Assembly (NCBI GenBank): GCA_031254645.1
Contig: JAIRUA010000017.1
Span: forward strand, 124,001-188,000
Origin: Dysgonamonadaceae bacterium
GTDB lineage: Bacteria > Bacteroidota > Bacteroidia > Bacteroidales > Dysgonomonadaceae
Direction of reading: 5' to 3'
DNA: 64,000 nucleotides
A program made the translations under genes and the position numbers. Below the pieces are notes generated by a model. It worked only from the letters and a program-made list of their open reading frames with translations. It was not told where the DNA came from and searched no databases. Below are positions 1 to 9,754 of this stretch, in pieces (within the stretch, counting starts at the first letter, position 1; the number at the start of each line of letters is the position of its first letter).

Positions 1-1652
1 AAAGCCAATTCTACTTTGCGCTCTTTGCGAATCAACTCGCGCAAGAGTGATTGGTTACCAATCACTTCGGGGTATGCTACTTCAAGTCTGTTCAATCCGG
101 CGCGCTCACGCACTCTGTTGATATACTTCAATGCTTCTGCTTCGTTTCGACTGGGTTTTTCGTTACAAGCTTCGGCATAGTTGAGATAAATTTCTGCTAA
201 GCGATAGAACGGGCTGAAAATTCTTCCCCAGTTGGCATTGATGGTGTTCAATTGCGGATTGGTCATACGCACCCATAAGAACCCTACTCTTACCGCATCG
301 CCTTGGCTGAATGGCGATGTACCGCCTGTGAAATAAGTTACCGGGTCTTTTCTGCCGTAATCATTGATCCAAAGGAATCCATTGGCGTGAATTGAAGCGT
401 AGAATCGGGCATCGCGTCCCACCGTACTGTTGTGCGCTTTGATGGTTTGCCAGTTGCTGAGCGGATGCAAGAAGTCATCGGTAAAACCCACATTGCTGAA
501 TCCCGAAAGGGGGTCTATAATGGGGTTTCCGTCGCTATGGTATCCTGTTACTGGATATCTGCCGGAAGCAGCCATTGGATAAGTATCCACAAGCTCCAAC
601 GATGGCGCAAATCCACCATAAGCGTTTGGCATAAACTGGGGCGGCTGAACACGGGAGTTGAAGAAGAAGCCGAAATCGCCGGGCGGAGTACCGCCAAAAC
701 CTGTACCTACATTTCGCGACCACGAACCCCAAATCGCTTCGCTGTTCCATTCGTTGAAAAGAACGCCTTGATAAGAACGAATGGATCGAAGAAATGGGTC
801 TGATGCGCTTCTATCTTCATACAATTGATAAAGGTTCAAGTTGATAACATCTAATGCAGCTTGTGCTGCTCTTTCCCATTTTTGCGGATCGGGCGTTTGT
901 GGGAACAGATAATTTCCGTCTCTGTTTCTCATCTGCCCTCTATAAAGCTCCGTACCATTAAACAATGGACTGGCGGCATACAATAAAATGCGCGATTTTG
1001 CTGCCATAGCTGCACCACGCGTGATGCGTCCTGCCCAACTGCGCGTATCACTCACCTGCAAAGGCAAATAAGAGAGTGCACGGTCGATTTCGGAGATAAT
1101 GAATTCGATATTTTCATCTACCGTGTGTCTGTCTACTTCGTCTGCTTTAATGAGCGGGTCGGGTGTTTCGTCTCCCCAGATAAACACGGGTCCGTATTTA
1201 CGGAATAGTTCAAAATAAAAGTTCGCTCTCAAGAAGCGCGCTTCGGCTTTCATCATATTTCGCGTGTTTTGATCAATTTCCAAGCATCTGTCAACATTGT
1301 TCATAAATATGGTGGCTTGACTGATGCCTGTGTACTTCGAATGCCATATATTATAAGCAGCTGTGGTTGGACCCCAGTTGCCCGTTCTAAAAGGCAGATA
1401 ATCTACCCATTGATACCACGAGAAAAGCGCTTCGTCGCTTCGCGGAACCGAACTGCCGTGCCCGTCATTGAGAAAATCCCTTTCGTTGGGTAGGTAACTG
1501 TATATATGTGCCAGATAGGCTTCGGTGGTTGTGCGCTTGCTGAACACCTCTTCGAGTGTCATCTGATCTAACAGTTGTACATCCAAGTAGCTATTACAAG
1601 CAGGTGCGGATAAAATAACCAAAAGTGCTATTATTAATCGTATTTTTTTCAT
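1..1652 (-). CDS. SusD/RagB-like outer-membrane lipoprotein (3' end cut by window)
   Basis: Reading the minus strand from the ATG at 1652 gives an open frame that runs off the window start, so the C-terminus is missing. It begins with a hydrophobic signal and a Cys at residue 19 followed by NSYLDV, the usual SusD N-terminus after lipid attachment. Further on it shows KAEARFLRANFYFELFR and RLAEIYLNYAEA, hallmark TPR-helix motifs of the RagB/SusD family. Such proteins sit on the cell surface as the lid of a SusC TonB-dependent transporter and bind glycan. It starts 12 bp after the susC stop, so it is the partner of that transporter. The lipobox (APAC) is weaker than usual. The substrate cannot be told from sequence. 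Confidence 0.93.
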   Translation of the reverse strand, partial: MKKIRLIIALLVILSAPACNSYLDVQLLDQMTLEEVFSKRTTTEAYLAHIYSYLPNERDFLNDGHGSSVPRSDEALFSWYQWVDYLPFRTGNWGPTTAAYNIWHSKYTGISQATIFMNNVDRCLEIDQNTRNMMKAEARFLRANFYFELFRKYGPVFIWGDETPDPLIKADEVDRHTVDENIEFIISEIDRALSYLPLQVSDTRSWAGRITRGAAMAAKSRILLYAASPLFNGTELYRGQMRNRDGNYLFPQTPDPQKWERAAQAALDVINLNLYQLYEDRSASDPFLRSIRSYQGVLFNEWNSEAIWGSWSRNVGTGFGGTPPGDFGFFFNSRVQPPQFMPNAYGGFAPSLELVDTYPMAASGRYPVTGYHSDGNPIIDPLSGFSNVGFTDDFLHPLSNWQTIKAHNSTVGRDARFYASIHANGFLWINDYGRKDPVTYFTGGTSPFSQGDAVRVGFLWVRMTNPQLNTINANWGRIFSPFYRLAEIYLNYAEACNEKPSRNEAEALKYINRVRERAGLNRLEVAYPEVIGNQSLLRELIRKERKVELA

Positions 1653-1664
1653 TTTTGCTCGTTT

Positions 1665-4600
1665 TTAAAAATTAATATTCATACCTAGTGTAATTGTTCT
1701 CATTTGAGGATACACATTTCCGTAATCTGAAGTTAATTCAGGATCCCATAATTTGAAACCACTAAATGTTAACAAGTTCACGCCTTGTGCATAAACGCGT
1801 ACACTCGAAAGTCCGATGCCGGAAGATACCCTTTTAGGAAGCGTATAACCAATCTCAGCATTTTTCAAACGCATAAAACTCATATCGCGCTGCCAGAAAG
1901 TAGAAGGTTGTTGATTGTTTTCAACACGTGTCATCGACATACGCGGATAGCGTGCATTGGGATTGGGATTTTCTAACGTCCATCTCAAATCGGCTACTTC
2001 ACTGTAAATCTGACCGGTGTTGAAAACCGCGTTCGATGCACCATAAAAAGCATCTCCTCTGACCAATCGGGTTACATTGCCCACGCCTTGAAAGAAAGCA
2101 GAAGCGTCAAAACCTCGCCAACCCACACTTAAACCAAATCCGTAATTGATTTCGGGCGTTATTGAGTAACCAATAGCCACTTCATCATACGCATCAATTA
2201 CACCGTCACCATTAATATCTTTATACTTGATATCACCCGGGCGCACATTGCTAAACGTGTGGCGCGGACTGTTGGCTATATCTTCTTCGCTCTCAAACAG
2301 ACCGATAGCTATCAAACCTCTTTGTTGCTGAAAAGGAAATCCTGCCGCACTTTGGTATGCCCAAACAGGTGTTGGGCGGTCATCGTACAATACTTCGTTA
2401 CGATTGAACGTAAAGTTGGCGCGACCGGAAAAATACCAATCATTGAAACGCCGCTCATACTGTAATGAGCCGTCAAAACCTTGGTTTTTCATCTTACCCA
2501 AGTTGACATACTGCAATACGTTTAATCCTACCACCGAAGGTACACTCTCTTGCTGGATATAAATTCCTGAGCGGTCTTCGTAGAAATAGTCCATTTGGAA
2601 TCGTAAACTGTTGAAAAAAGCCAATTCGATACCAATGTTGTTTTTTGTAGCATTTTCCCAAGAAACATATTCATTGCCGGGAATACCGGTGGCAATACCG
2701 GGTATGAGATTGGGTGTGCTGCCAAAGATGAATCCGGGCTGATTGTTCAACATTGTTGTATTGAAAGCAAATCGACGGTCGCCACCAATCTGGTCGTTAC
2801 CAATTTGTCCGGTAGAGGCTTTCAATCGCAATTCGCTCACCACGTGTCGCACCGGGTTCCAAAATTTTTCGTTGCTTACCATATAGCCTACCGCGTAGGA
2901 AGGGAAGAATCCAAAACGGTTGCGAGGCGAAAAGTTTTCCGAGCCGTTGTAACCGAAGTTAAATTCGGCAAAATACCGGTCGTCAAACGAGTAGGTAGCT
3001 CTTCCGGCAATACCAATGTTGCGAAAAGGGAATGCTGCGATGTAATTTCCCGGAAAATTGTTGGTACGTTCGCGCATATTGAATAAAAATAGTCCGTTTA
3101 CACGATGCACCGCCGAAAAAATTTGGTCATAAATAAGCGACGATTCAAAATTGATGGTGCGCGACCCGGAGTTTTCTCTCGTCAAAACCATATAATCGCT
3201 TCCTTCATTTCCAGTACGCTGAAATTGCAAGTTGCCCTCTTCGTCTCTACCTGTTGCATAATAAGCCGAAGGTGCTATCCTGCGATGGAGTACTGAACCA
3301 TTGTAAGCATCCCAAGAGAATTTTACGTTGGCGCGCAATCCGGATATTACGAAGTTCGACAAATCTTGTGTCAATGACATCAACGACTGTGCATTGTTGT
3401 TAAAGTCTTGCGAATATCCGGTGTTGTTCAACATAAAATAGGGGTTTGAACCATTTGCCGGTCTTGCCAATGTGCCGTCTGAAAAAATGGGTGGTGTGGA
3501 GACAGGCGTTGTCAAAATCGTAGCGGCGTAAATATTTGCCAAAGATGAGCCCGGTCTATTTCTTGTATCATATTGCGTTGAGATAGACAATCCTAACTCG
3601 GTCGTAGGTGTAATATTAATATCAATATTGGTACGGAAATTGAATCGTTGATAAACCATCGAAGCATCATAACGGCGTGTATCGGCAATGTTTAAAATAC
3701 CACCTTCCGAATAAAATGATCCACCTACATAGTAGCGAACTTTTGGGTTTCCACCCGATACATTGACGTTGGCACGAACGGTATTCGACATATTTTTGAA
3801 AATCGTACGCATCCAATCTACATTAGGATATAGATCCGGATCTGCTCCGCTTAAATACATTGCCTCTTGCTCGGGCGTAATACCCAAACGTCCGGTAGCA
3901 TCCATACTGATGTCATTGTAAAAACGAATCCACTGCTCAGCATTTGCCATTTTAGGCATACGGGTTGGTGAGTTCATACCGTATTCAACCCGGGCACTTA
4001 CCCTCGCAGGTGAATCTGTTCCGCGCTTTGTGGTAATCAAGATAATTCCATTAGCGCCACGCACACCGTACAGGGCTGTAGCTGTAGCATCTTTGAGAAT
4101 CGAGAGTGATGCAATATCTTCTACATCAACCAAATCAATGTCTCGCTCTACACCATCGACCAGCATCAGTGGCCGGTTATGAGAACCGAAGGAAGAGATG
4201 CCGCGAATCCAAAAATCAGCACCGGCACCCGGCTCGCCCGTTCGCTGCATCGCTACCACACCTGCCAATTGTCCGGCAAGTCCCGTACTCAATGTGCCAA
4301 TCGAACTTCTCAACTCACCTACCGGAAGCGTACTCACGGCACCGATCACACTCGCACGCCTTTGTGGAGCAAAAGCCATAACAACATATTCTTCGAGCAT
4401 GCCGGCTGTTTCGCCCATCACAACGTTAATTTCTGTTCTGTCTCCAACAACTATTGTCTGACTCTCCATACCGATAAAAGAAAAGATAAGTCTTTCATTA
4501 TCGGAAGCTTCAATCGTGTAGGTTCCGTCAATATACGTTGTTGCACCTCGCGTGGCGCCTTCTACCATAATGGTAACTCCGGGCAACGGATCTCCTAATT

Positions 4601-4781
4601 CATCCATTACCACTCCTCGCACTGTTTTTCGCTGCTGCGTTATTTCCAATTGCGATAAATTTCCCTTTGAGTTCTCAATAGACATATTATCTCGAGCAAA
4701 AACATTCAAAGAGAATGCCAATAGAAGAAGAATTACCCCCCCCATTTTGATTAAATTTAACTTTTTCTCCATTTTTTGCAT
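1665..4781 (-). CDS. SusC/RagA-family TonB-linked outer-membrane transporter
   Basis: A 1038-residue protein with a signal peptide (about 1-29, cleaved near NVFA), a carboxypeptidase-regulatory-like domain (about 52-125, starting KTVRGVVMDELGDPLPG), a plug domain (about 130-250) containing LMLVDGVERDI and ANGIILITTKRG, and a long beta-barrel ending in an aromatic residue (GMNINF). This is the normal SusC architecture and length. There is no STN signalling domain at the N-terminus, so it is not expected to signal to a FecR anti-sigma factor. It lies 15 bp after the epimerase gene and 12 bp before susD, so the three are one transcription unit. A start four codons in (4772) is equally possible. 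Confidence 0.96.
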   Translation of the reverse strand: MQKMEKKLNLIKMGGVILLLLAFSLNVFARDNMSIENSKGNLSQLEITQQRKTVRGVVMDELGDPLPGVTIMVEGATRGATTYIDGTYTIEASDNERLIFSFIGMESQTIVVGDRTEINVVMGETAGMLEEYVVMAFAPQRRASVIGAVSTLPVGELRSSIGTLSTGLAGQLAGVVAMQRTGEPGAGADFWIRGISSFGSHNRPLMLVDGVERDIDLVDVEDIASLSILKDATATALYGVRGANGIILITTKRGTDSPARVSARVEYGMNSPTRMPKMANAEQWIRFYNDISMDATGRLGITPEQEAMYLSGADPDLYPNVDWMRTIFKNMSNTVRANVNVSGGNPKVRYYVGGSFYSEGGILNIADTRRYDASMVYQRFNFRTNIDINITPTTELGLSISTQYDTRNRPGSSLANIYAATILTTPVSTPPIFSDGTLARPANGSNPYFMLNNTGYSQDFNNNAQSLMSLTQDLSNFVISGLRANVKFSWDAYNGSVLHRRIAPSAYYATGRDEEGNLQFQRTGNEGSDYMVLTRENSGSRTINFESSLIYDQIFSAVHRVNGLFLFNMRERTNNFPGNYIAAFPFRNIGIAGRATYSFDDRYFAEFNFGYNGSENFSPRNRFGFFPSYAVGYMVSNEKFWNPVRHVVSELRLKASTGQIGNDQIGGDRRFAFNTTMLNNQPGFIFGSTPNLIPGIATGIPGNEYVSWENATKNNIGIELAFFNSLRFQMDYFYEDRSGIYIQQESVPSVVGLNVLQYVNLGKMKNQGFDGSLQYERRFNDWYFSGRANFTFNRNEVLYDDRPTPVWAYQSAAGFPFQQQRGLIAIGLFESEEDIANSPRHTFSNVRPGDIKYKDINGDGVIDAYDEVAIGYSITPEINYGFGLSVGWRGFDASAFFQGVGNVTRLVRGDAFYGASNAVFNTGQIYSEVADLRWTLENPNPNARYPRMSMTRVENNQQPSTFWQRDMSFMRLKNAEIGYTLPKRVSSGIGLSSVRVYAQGVNLLTFSGFKLWDPELTSDYGNVYPQMRTITLGMNINF

Positions 4782-4796
4782 TTTTATGATTGGTGT

Positions 4797-5984
4797 TTAT
4801 TTAATTGTTTTGTATATCTGATACAGTCCACGAGGTATGTGGAAACAACCTTTCCATTTTCCACCTTTTAAGTCCAATAACACTTCACCCTGTCTATTGA
4901 GATATCCGTACCATTCAGGGTATTGCGGGTCTTTAAAATGTTGCCACGTGTAATTGTGTATGGTTTCAAACCATTTCGCACACTCTGAATTTCCTGTCAA
5001 CTGGTACCCTTTTGCCAAAGCAATAAGTGTTTCGATATGCACCCACCACAGTTTTTGATCCCACTCCAATTGTTGTGGCGGATAGCCTTTGTAGTCCATA
5101 AAGTAAAAAATTCCACCGTGTTTTTTATCCCAACCATAGTCGATCATTTTCAAGGTGTTTTCAACAGCGAAATCAATCAGTTCTTTGTTGTTGAATCTTA
5201 CGCCGATGTCCATTAGAAACCACATCGCTTCTATCACGTGTCCGGGATTGATGATCCGTCCTTCGAAACTATCGGAAAGTGAGCCATCGGATAGTATATT
5301 TTCAAATATAAGTCCTTTGTCTTTTTGATAGAACGACTCAGTTATTTCTTTTACTACGTTTTTCAACAAATCTTCCACTTCTGCAGTGCCAATAATGTCT
5401 TCGATAATCAATGCCAGATTCGACAAAATCATCGGCAGAGAGAAATTTTTCAACGGTCTCGTTTCGGGAATTAATTTTGAATAACATCCTTTAGGATTAT
5501 TCTTGCGGTATATTATATTATGGTAGGTATCGAGCGTAATTTTTTTGAACTCTTCGCTATCTGTAGCTTTATATAGTTCGCCGAACCCCATTACGGCAAA
5601 GCAGTCGGAGAAAATATTGTACGGTTGCACAAGCGGTTTACCTTCTTGTGTAAGGGAGAAATACCAATTGCCGTCTTTGTCTCGTCCGTGTTTTTTTGCA
5701 AAATCTGCCCCGTGAAGCGCAATATCCAACCACGACTGTTTTTTCTCTACATTATTATAGAGCATAGAGAAGGTAAAAATTTGCCGTCCTTGCAACCACA
5801 TAAATTTATCCGTATCAAAAACATTTCCTTGACGATCGAGGCACGAAAAATAACCTCCGTACGTTTTATCAAGGGAATGTTTTTCCCAAAAAGGAATTAC
5901 ATTATTTAGTAATTCGTCAAAGTAAATAGATGCGTATTTACCTAAATCACAACTATTTGATTTCTCTTTACTGTTAACATCCAT
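4797..5984 (-). CDS. AGE-family N-acylglucosamine 2-epimerase-like enzyme
   Basis: A 395-residue protein with no signal peptide, so cytoplasmic. It has the (alpha/alpha)6-barrel motifs of the AGE/RnBP family: GYFSCLDRQG near the N-terminus, NPGHVIEAMWFLMDIG in the middle, WWVHIETLIALAKGY, and FHIPRGLYQ at the C-terminus, which supply the conserved His residues of the active site. Length matches the family (about 390-410). Family members interconvert GlcNAc and ManNAc, or epimerise cellobiose, mannose or glucose. The NPGH-x-x-EA-x-WFL form is closer to N-acylglucosamine epimerases, which is an inference. It is the first gene of an operon with susC and susD, so its substrate is probably released from the glycan they import. 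Confidence 0.85.
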   Translation of the reverse strand: MDVNSKEKSNSCDLGKYASIYFDELLNNVIPFWEKHSLDKTYGGYFSCLDRQGNVFDTDKFMWLQGRQIFTFSMLYNNVEKKQSWLDIALHGADFAKKHGRDKDGNWYFSLTQEGKPLVQPYNIFSDCFAVMGFGELYKATDSEEFKKITLDTYHNIIYRKNNPKGCYSKLIPETRPLKNFSLPMILSNLALIIEDIIGTAEVEDLLKNVVKEITESFYQKDKGLIFENILSDGSLSDSFEGRIINPGHVIEAMWFLMDIGVRFNNKELIDFAVENTLKMIDYGWDKKHGGIFYFMDYKGYPPQQLEWDQKLWWVHIETLIALAKGYQLTGNSECAKWFETIHNYTWQHFKDPQYPEWYGYLNRQGEVLLDLKGGKWKGCFHIPRGLYQIYKTIK

Positions 5985-6031
5985 AGAGTATACACTTATA
6001 ATATATTTTATAAAATCAATTTATCTCTCCG

Positions 6032-6062
6032 CAAAGGTAAATAAAATATTTTTACTTACAAG
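6032..6062 (-). promoter_or_regulatory. Predicted promoter of the epimerase-susC-susD operon
   Basis: On the minus strand a perfect Bacteroidota -7 box, TACCTTTG (6032-6039), is preceded after 19 bp by CTTG (6059-6062), a three-of-four match to the -33 TTTG. Transcription would begin near 6025, about 40 bp before the ATG at 5984. Confidence 0.6.
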
Positions 6063-6259
6063 CATTTTGATAATAAATTTATTGTCAAACAAGCATTCCA
6101 TTGTGAAAAACGCTTAACCATCCACACAAAACCATCGAAAAAAACCTATAAATCCTGTATATTCTATCTTTATCTACACCAAAATCCATTTAAAAAGGCT
6201 TTAGAATGAATATAAAATCAACAAACTCATATTTGTTTATAAAATAATTTATCAATCAA

Positions 6260-6291
6260 TTTGGAATAAATAAAATAAATACATATCTTTG
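6260..6291 (+). promoter_or_regulatory. Predicted promoter of the FAD-oxidoreductase/susCD operon
   Basis: TTTG (6260-6263), a 20-bp spacer and TATCTTTG (6284-6291) match the -33/-7 pattern of Bacteroidota primary sigma promoters. The expected start near 6298 leaves a leader of about 70 nt before the ATG at 6367. Confidence 0.65.
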
Positions 6292-6366
6292 TCGCGTGAA
6301 GTATAAATTTAGATTAGTTTATATTTAATATTCGCACGGTTATTTTGAATAATATTATAGTATAAA

Positions 6367-8229
6367 ATGCTTATGAACAAACAAATATTTTACTTCTTGT
6401 TGTTTTCACAAGTCGCTTTTCTCGTTGGCTGCAACGCATCCAAGCCAAGAACTGTTGATGTTCTCATCATTGGAGGAGGAGCAAGCGGCACGGCCGCAGG
6501 TATACACGCGTCCCGTTTGGGTGCAAAAACACTTATTGCAGAAGAAACCGTATGGTTGGGCGGAATGCTCACTTCCGCCGGTGTAAGCGCGATTGACGGA
6601 AATTACAAACTTCCCGCAGGCATTTACGGCGAATTTAAAGATTCGCTTGTTTCACATTACGGAAGTCTCAATGCATTGAAAACCGGATGGGTTAGCAATG
6701 TTTTGTTTGAACCGTCGGTTGGAAACAAGATTTTTCAAACAATAACTTCCAACGAAGAAAATCTTGAAGTGTGGCATAAAACATCTTTTGTTTCGGCAGA
6801 AAACAAAGAGGGCGTTTGGCACGTAATATTAAATATGAACGGAGATATAAAAACGGTGAAAGCCACCGTACTCATAGATGCGACGGAATTGGGCGATGTG
6901 GCGAGATATTGCGGTGTAACGTATGATATAGGAATGGAAAGTCGCTATGTAACAAATGAATACATCGCACCGGCAGAAGCAAATAATATTGTGCAAAACC
7001 TTACTTACGTTGCCATTTTGAAAGATTACGGCAAAGATGTTCGCATTCCGAAACCCGATGGATACGATCCTTCGTATTTCGCTTGCGCGGCGATTAATGA
7101 TTTGTGTATCACACCAAAAGAACCGCACAGAACGCGGTCGAAAGAAGTAATGATTACCTACGGAAAACTTCCCAACAATAAATATATGATTAATTGGCCT
7201 ATTGAAGGGAACGATTTTTACACGAATATCGTAAACTTGTCGCCTGCTGAAAGAACAGAAGTGCTGAAAGATGCCAAAAACTTCACGATGAGTTTCCTCT
7301 ATTTCATACAAAACGAACTGGGTTTTACCACTTTAGGATTGGCTGACGATGAATTTCCAACCGACGATTTACTGCCTTTTATTCCCTATCACAGAGAATC
7401 AAGACGAATACACGGAAAAACAAGATTTACATTGAATTATATTTCAGATCCTTTCGACCAAGAACTTCCGCTTTATCGCACGAATATAGCTGTGGGCGAT
7501 TATCCTGTCGACCATCATCACGGACGCAATCCCAACCCCGAAAATTGGCTTAAACTCTATTTCTACCCCATTCCCTCCTACGGGCTTCCGTTGGGAGCGC
7601 TTATTCCTCAAAATGTGGATGGATTAATCGTTGCCGAAAAATCCATTTCCGTATCCAATTTGGTAAATGGTACCACTCGCCTGCAACCTGTTGTGTTACA
7701 AATCGGACAAACGGCGGGTACTTTGGCAGCTTTGGCAATCAGAAATAACAGTCGCATTGAAGATGTTTCGGTAAGAGATGTTCAAAAAGAGATTTTGGCT
7801 GCGTGCGGTTATTTGATGCCTTATTTAGATGTCGAAAAAGATAATCCCTTATTTCCTGTCTATCAAAGAATTGGTGTTACCGGTATTCTTCGAGGCGAAG
7901 GAAGAAGTATCGGATGGAGTAACGAAACTTGGTTGCGAGTTGATGAGCCGCTATTAAAATCGGAGTTAGACGGATTGAGTGAAGTTTACAAAAATGTATC
8001 ATTAGCGCATTTGGAAGATACGGTTACGCTTGAAAATGCTATAACGCTGATAAATAACATAAAACAAAATGCAAATATCTACGAAGAAGCACAAGCGTTG
8101 TATGAAAAATACAATTTAGGCGAATTTGCACTGAACAACTCAATTAAAAGAGGTAATTTCGCCGTATTGGTTGATGCATTACTAAATCCGTTCGACAAGG
8201 AAATAGATATTTATGGTAACTTCATGTAA
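6367..8229 (+). CDS. Lipoprotein FAD-dependent oxidoreductase (FAD_oxidored family)
   Basis: A 620-residue protein with a lipoprotein signal ending LVGC (Cys 22), then a Rossmann FAD-binding motif at about 32-60 (VLIIGGGASGTAAG, with E/E at the end of the second strand) and the family motif WLGGMLTSAGVSAIDG. The C-terminal part has NGTTRLQPVVLQIGQTAG, which is typical of the FAD_oxidored enzymes common in polysaccharide-utilisation loci. The reaction is not known for most members; oxidation of a sugar or sugar acid is plausible. It heads the plus-strand operon, 44 bp before the MFS gene. A lipid-anchored flavoprotein is odd because it would have to fold with FAD outside the cytoplasm. A start at the third codon (6373) would not change the signal. 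Confidence 0.85.
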   Translation: MLMNKQIFYFLLFSQVAFLVGCNASKPRTVDVLIIGGGASGTAAGIHASRLGAKTLIAEETVWLGGMLTSAGVSAIDGNYKLPAGIYGEFKDSLVSHYGSLNALKTGWVSNVLFEPSVGNKIFQTITSNEENLEVWHKTSFVSAENKEGVWHVILNMNGDIKTVKATVLIDATELGDVARYCGVTYDIGMESRYVTNEYIAPAEANNIVQNLTYVAILKDYGKDVRIPKPDGYDPSYFACAAINDLCITPKEPHRTRSKEVMITYGKLPNNKYMINWPIEGNDFYTNIVNLSPAERTEVLKDAKNFTMSFLYFIQNELGFTTLGLADDEFPTDDLLPFIPYHRESRRIHGKTRFTLNYISDPFDQELPLYRTNIAVGDYPVDHHHGRNPNPENWLKLYFYPIPSYGLPLGALIPQNVDGLIVAEKSISVSNLVNGTTRLQPVVLQIGQTAGTLAALAIRNNSRIEDVSVRDVQKEILAACGYLMPYLDVEKDNPLFPVYQRIGVTGILRGEGRSIGWSNETWLRVDEPLLKSELDGLSEVYKNVSLAHLEDTVTLENAITLINNIKQNANIYEEAQALYEKYNLGEFALNNSIKRGNFAVLVDALLNPFDKEIDIYGNFM

Positions 8230-8273
8230 TATGAATAAACAAATAAGCAAATAAGCAAATCAACAAAAAAAAC

Positions 8274-9674
8274 ATGAAACAAGACGTAAATTTGAAGTAT
8301 ATCAGCTTTTTATCCGTTGTAGCTGCATTAGGCGGTTTCTTATTCGGATATGATACGGCTGTAATTTCGGGAACTATTTCTCAAGTTTCAACACAGTTCA
8401 ATCTTGATACCATTTCGCAAGGATGGTATGTAGGTTGTGCACTAATTGGCTGCATTTTAGGTGTTTCGGTTGCCGGATTATTGAGCGATAAATTTGGTCG
8501 TAAACGAGTGCTTATTTTGGCAGCTGTACTTTTCACAATTTCTGCTATCGGTTGCGCAATCAGCGCCAATATTTCGGAATTGGTGTTTTATCGCATTATT
8601 GGTGGAATTGGCATAGGTATTGTTTCAATCGCTTCGCCATTATATATTTCGGAGATATCGGCAGCCGAATACCGGGGACGAATGGTCATTTTGTATCAAT
8701 TGGCGATAACTGTCGGATTTTTTGGAGCATATCTAGTAAATTTCGGATTGTTGAATTTTTCGGCAAACGGAGCTGCCAGCATTACAACCCCTCTTCTCAA
8801 CAAAATATTCCATATCGAAGCGTGGAGGGGTATGTTAGGAATAGAAGCAATACCGGCTTTTCTTTTTCTTGTCTGTATTTTCTTTATTCCGGAAAGTCCG
8901 CGTTGGCTGATTCTGAAAAACAGGGAACAAAAGGCAACAAAAACACTTACGCGAATATTCCGCACAGAAGAAACGGCTCTTTATGAGATGAATGAAACAA
9001 AAAAAGTAGTTGCCAGCGAAGTAAAATCCGAGTGGAAAACACTCCTGAAACCGGGAATTAAAAAAGCGGTATTAATCGGTGCTGCCATAGCTATACTCGG
9101 ACAATTTATGGGTGTAAACGCCGTATTATATTATGGACCAACTATTTTTGAAAACAACGGATTGTCTGGCGGCGATTCTCTGTTTTATCAAGTAATGGTT
9201 GGTTTGGCAAATATGATAGCCACTATTATTGCGGTGTTTATCATTGATAAAGTCGGACGTAAAAAACTTATTTACTATGGTGTTTCCGCAATGATTGTAT
9301 TTTTAATACTGATTGCCATCTATTTTTCAATGGGTGCGACGTGGGGATTGCCCGCTATTTTGTTGCTAATCTTCTTTATGGCTTATATTTTTAGTTGCGC
9401 TATATCCATCAGTGCGGTAATATTTGTACTTTTATCCGAAATGTATCCGATAAAAGTTCGGGGATTGGCGATGTCTATCGCGGGATTTTCATTGTGGGTA
9501 GGAACGTATCTGATAGGTCAATTAACGCCTTGGTTGCTCCAAAACTTGACACCTTCCGGCACATTTATTCTGTTTGCCTTTATGTGTATTCCTTATATGT
9601 TGATTATTTGGAAATTAGTTCCGGAAACGACGGGGAAATCTTTGGAGGAGATAGAGAAATATTGGGAGAGATAA
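8274..9674 (+). CDS. MFS sugar porter (sugar/H+ symporter type)
   Basis: A 466-residue inner-membrane protein with about 12 hydrophobic segments. It carries the sugar-porter signatures GGFLFGYDTAVISG (helix 1), DKFGRKR after helix 2, YRIIGGIGIGIVS, FIPESPRWL before the central loop, DKVGRKK, and PETTGKSLEEIE at the C-terminus. These place it with XylE/GlcP-like proton symporters. Its likely job is uptake of the sugar released in the periplasm by this locus. It sits between the FAD oxidoreductase and susC, with no promoter visible in the 80-bp gap to susC, so it is probably co-transcribed. Confidence 0.93.
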   Translation: MKQDVNLKYISFLSVVAALGGFLFGYDTAVISGTISQVSTQFNLDTISQGWYVGCALIGCILGVSVAGLLSDKFGRKRVLILAAVLFTISAIGCAISANISELVFYRIIGGIGIGIVSIASPLYISEISAAEYRGRMVILYQLAITVGFFGAYLVNFGLLNFSANGAASITTPLLNKIFHIEAWRGMLGIEAIPAFLFLVCIFFIPESPRWLILKNREQKATKTLTRIFRTEETALYEMNETKKVVASEVKSEWKTLLKPGIKKAVLIGAAIAILGQFMGVNAVLYYGPTIFENNGLSGGDSLFYQVMVGLANMIATIIAVFIIDKVGRKKLIYYGVSAMIVFLILIAIYFSMGATWGLPAILLLIFFMAYIFSCAISISAVIFVLLSEMYPIKVRGLAMSIAGFSLWVGTYLIGQLTPWLLQNLTPSGTFILFAFMCIPYMLIIWKLVPETTGKSLEEIEKYWER

Positions 9675-9754
9675 ATAACAAAGGAATAAGAGAAACACGA
9701 AAAAACTGCGCTCATTTTAAGAAAACGACAACTATTTTACTTAATAATATTAAT

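Larger units (their letters stand above)
5985..6366. other. AT-rich divergent control region between two glycan operons
   Basis: This 382-bp gap separates the minus-strand epimerase/susCD operon from the plus-strand oxidoreductase operon. It is very AT-rich and holds one well-formed promoter facing each way (listed separately). No open frame with a family signature is seen. The roughly 200 bp between the two promoters contain no obvious palindrome that I would call an operator. Confidence 0.6.

Noticed and set aside
9395..9754. An N-terminal extension of the second SusC protein by 120 residues
   Set aside because: It overlaps the MFS gene in another frame, has no signal peptide or family match, and the ATG at 9755 gives a normal SusC start.
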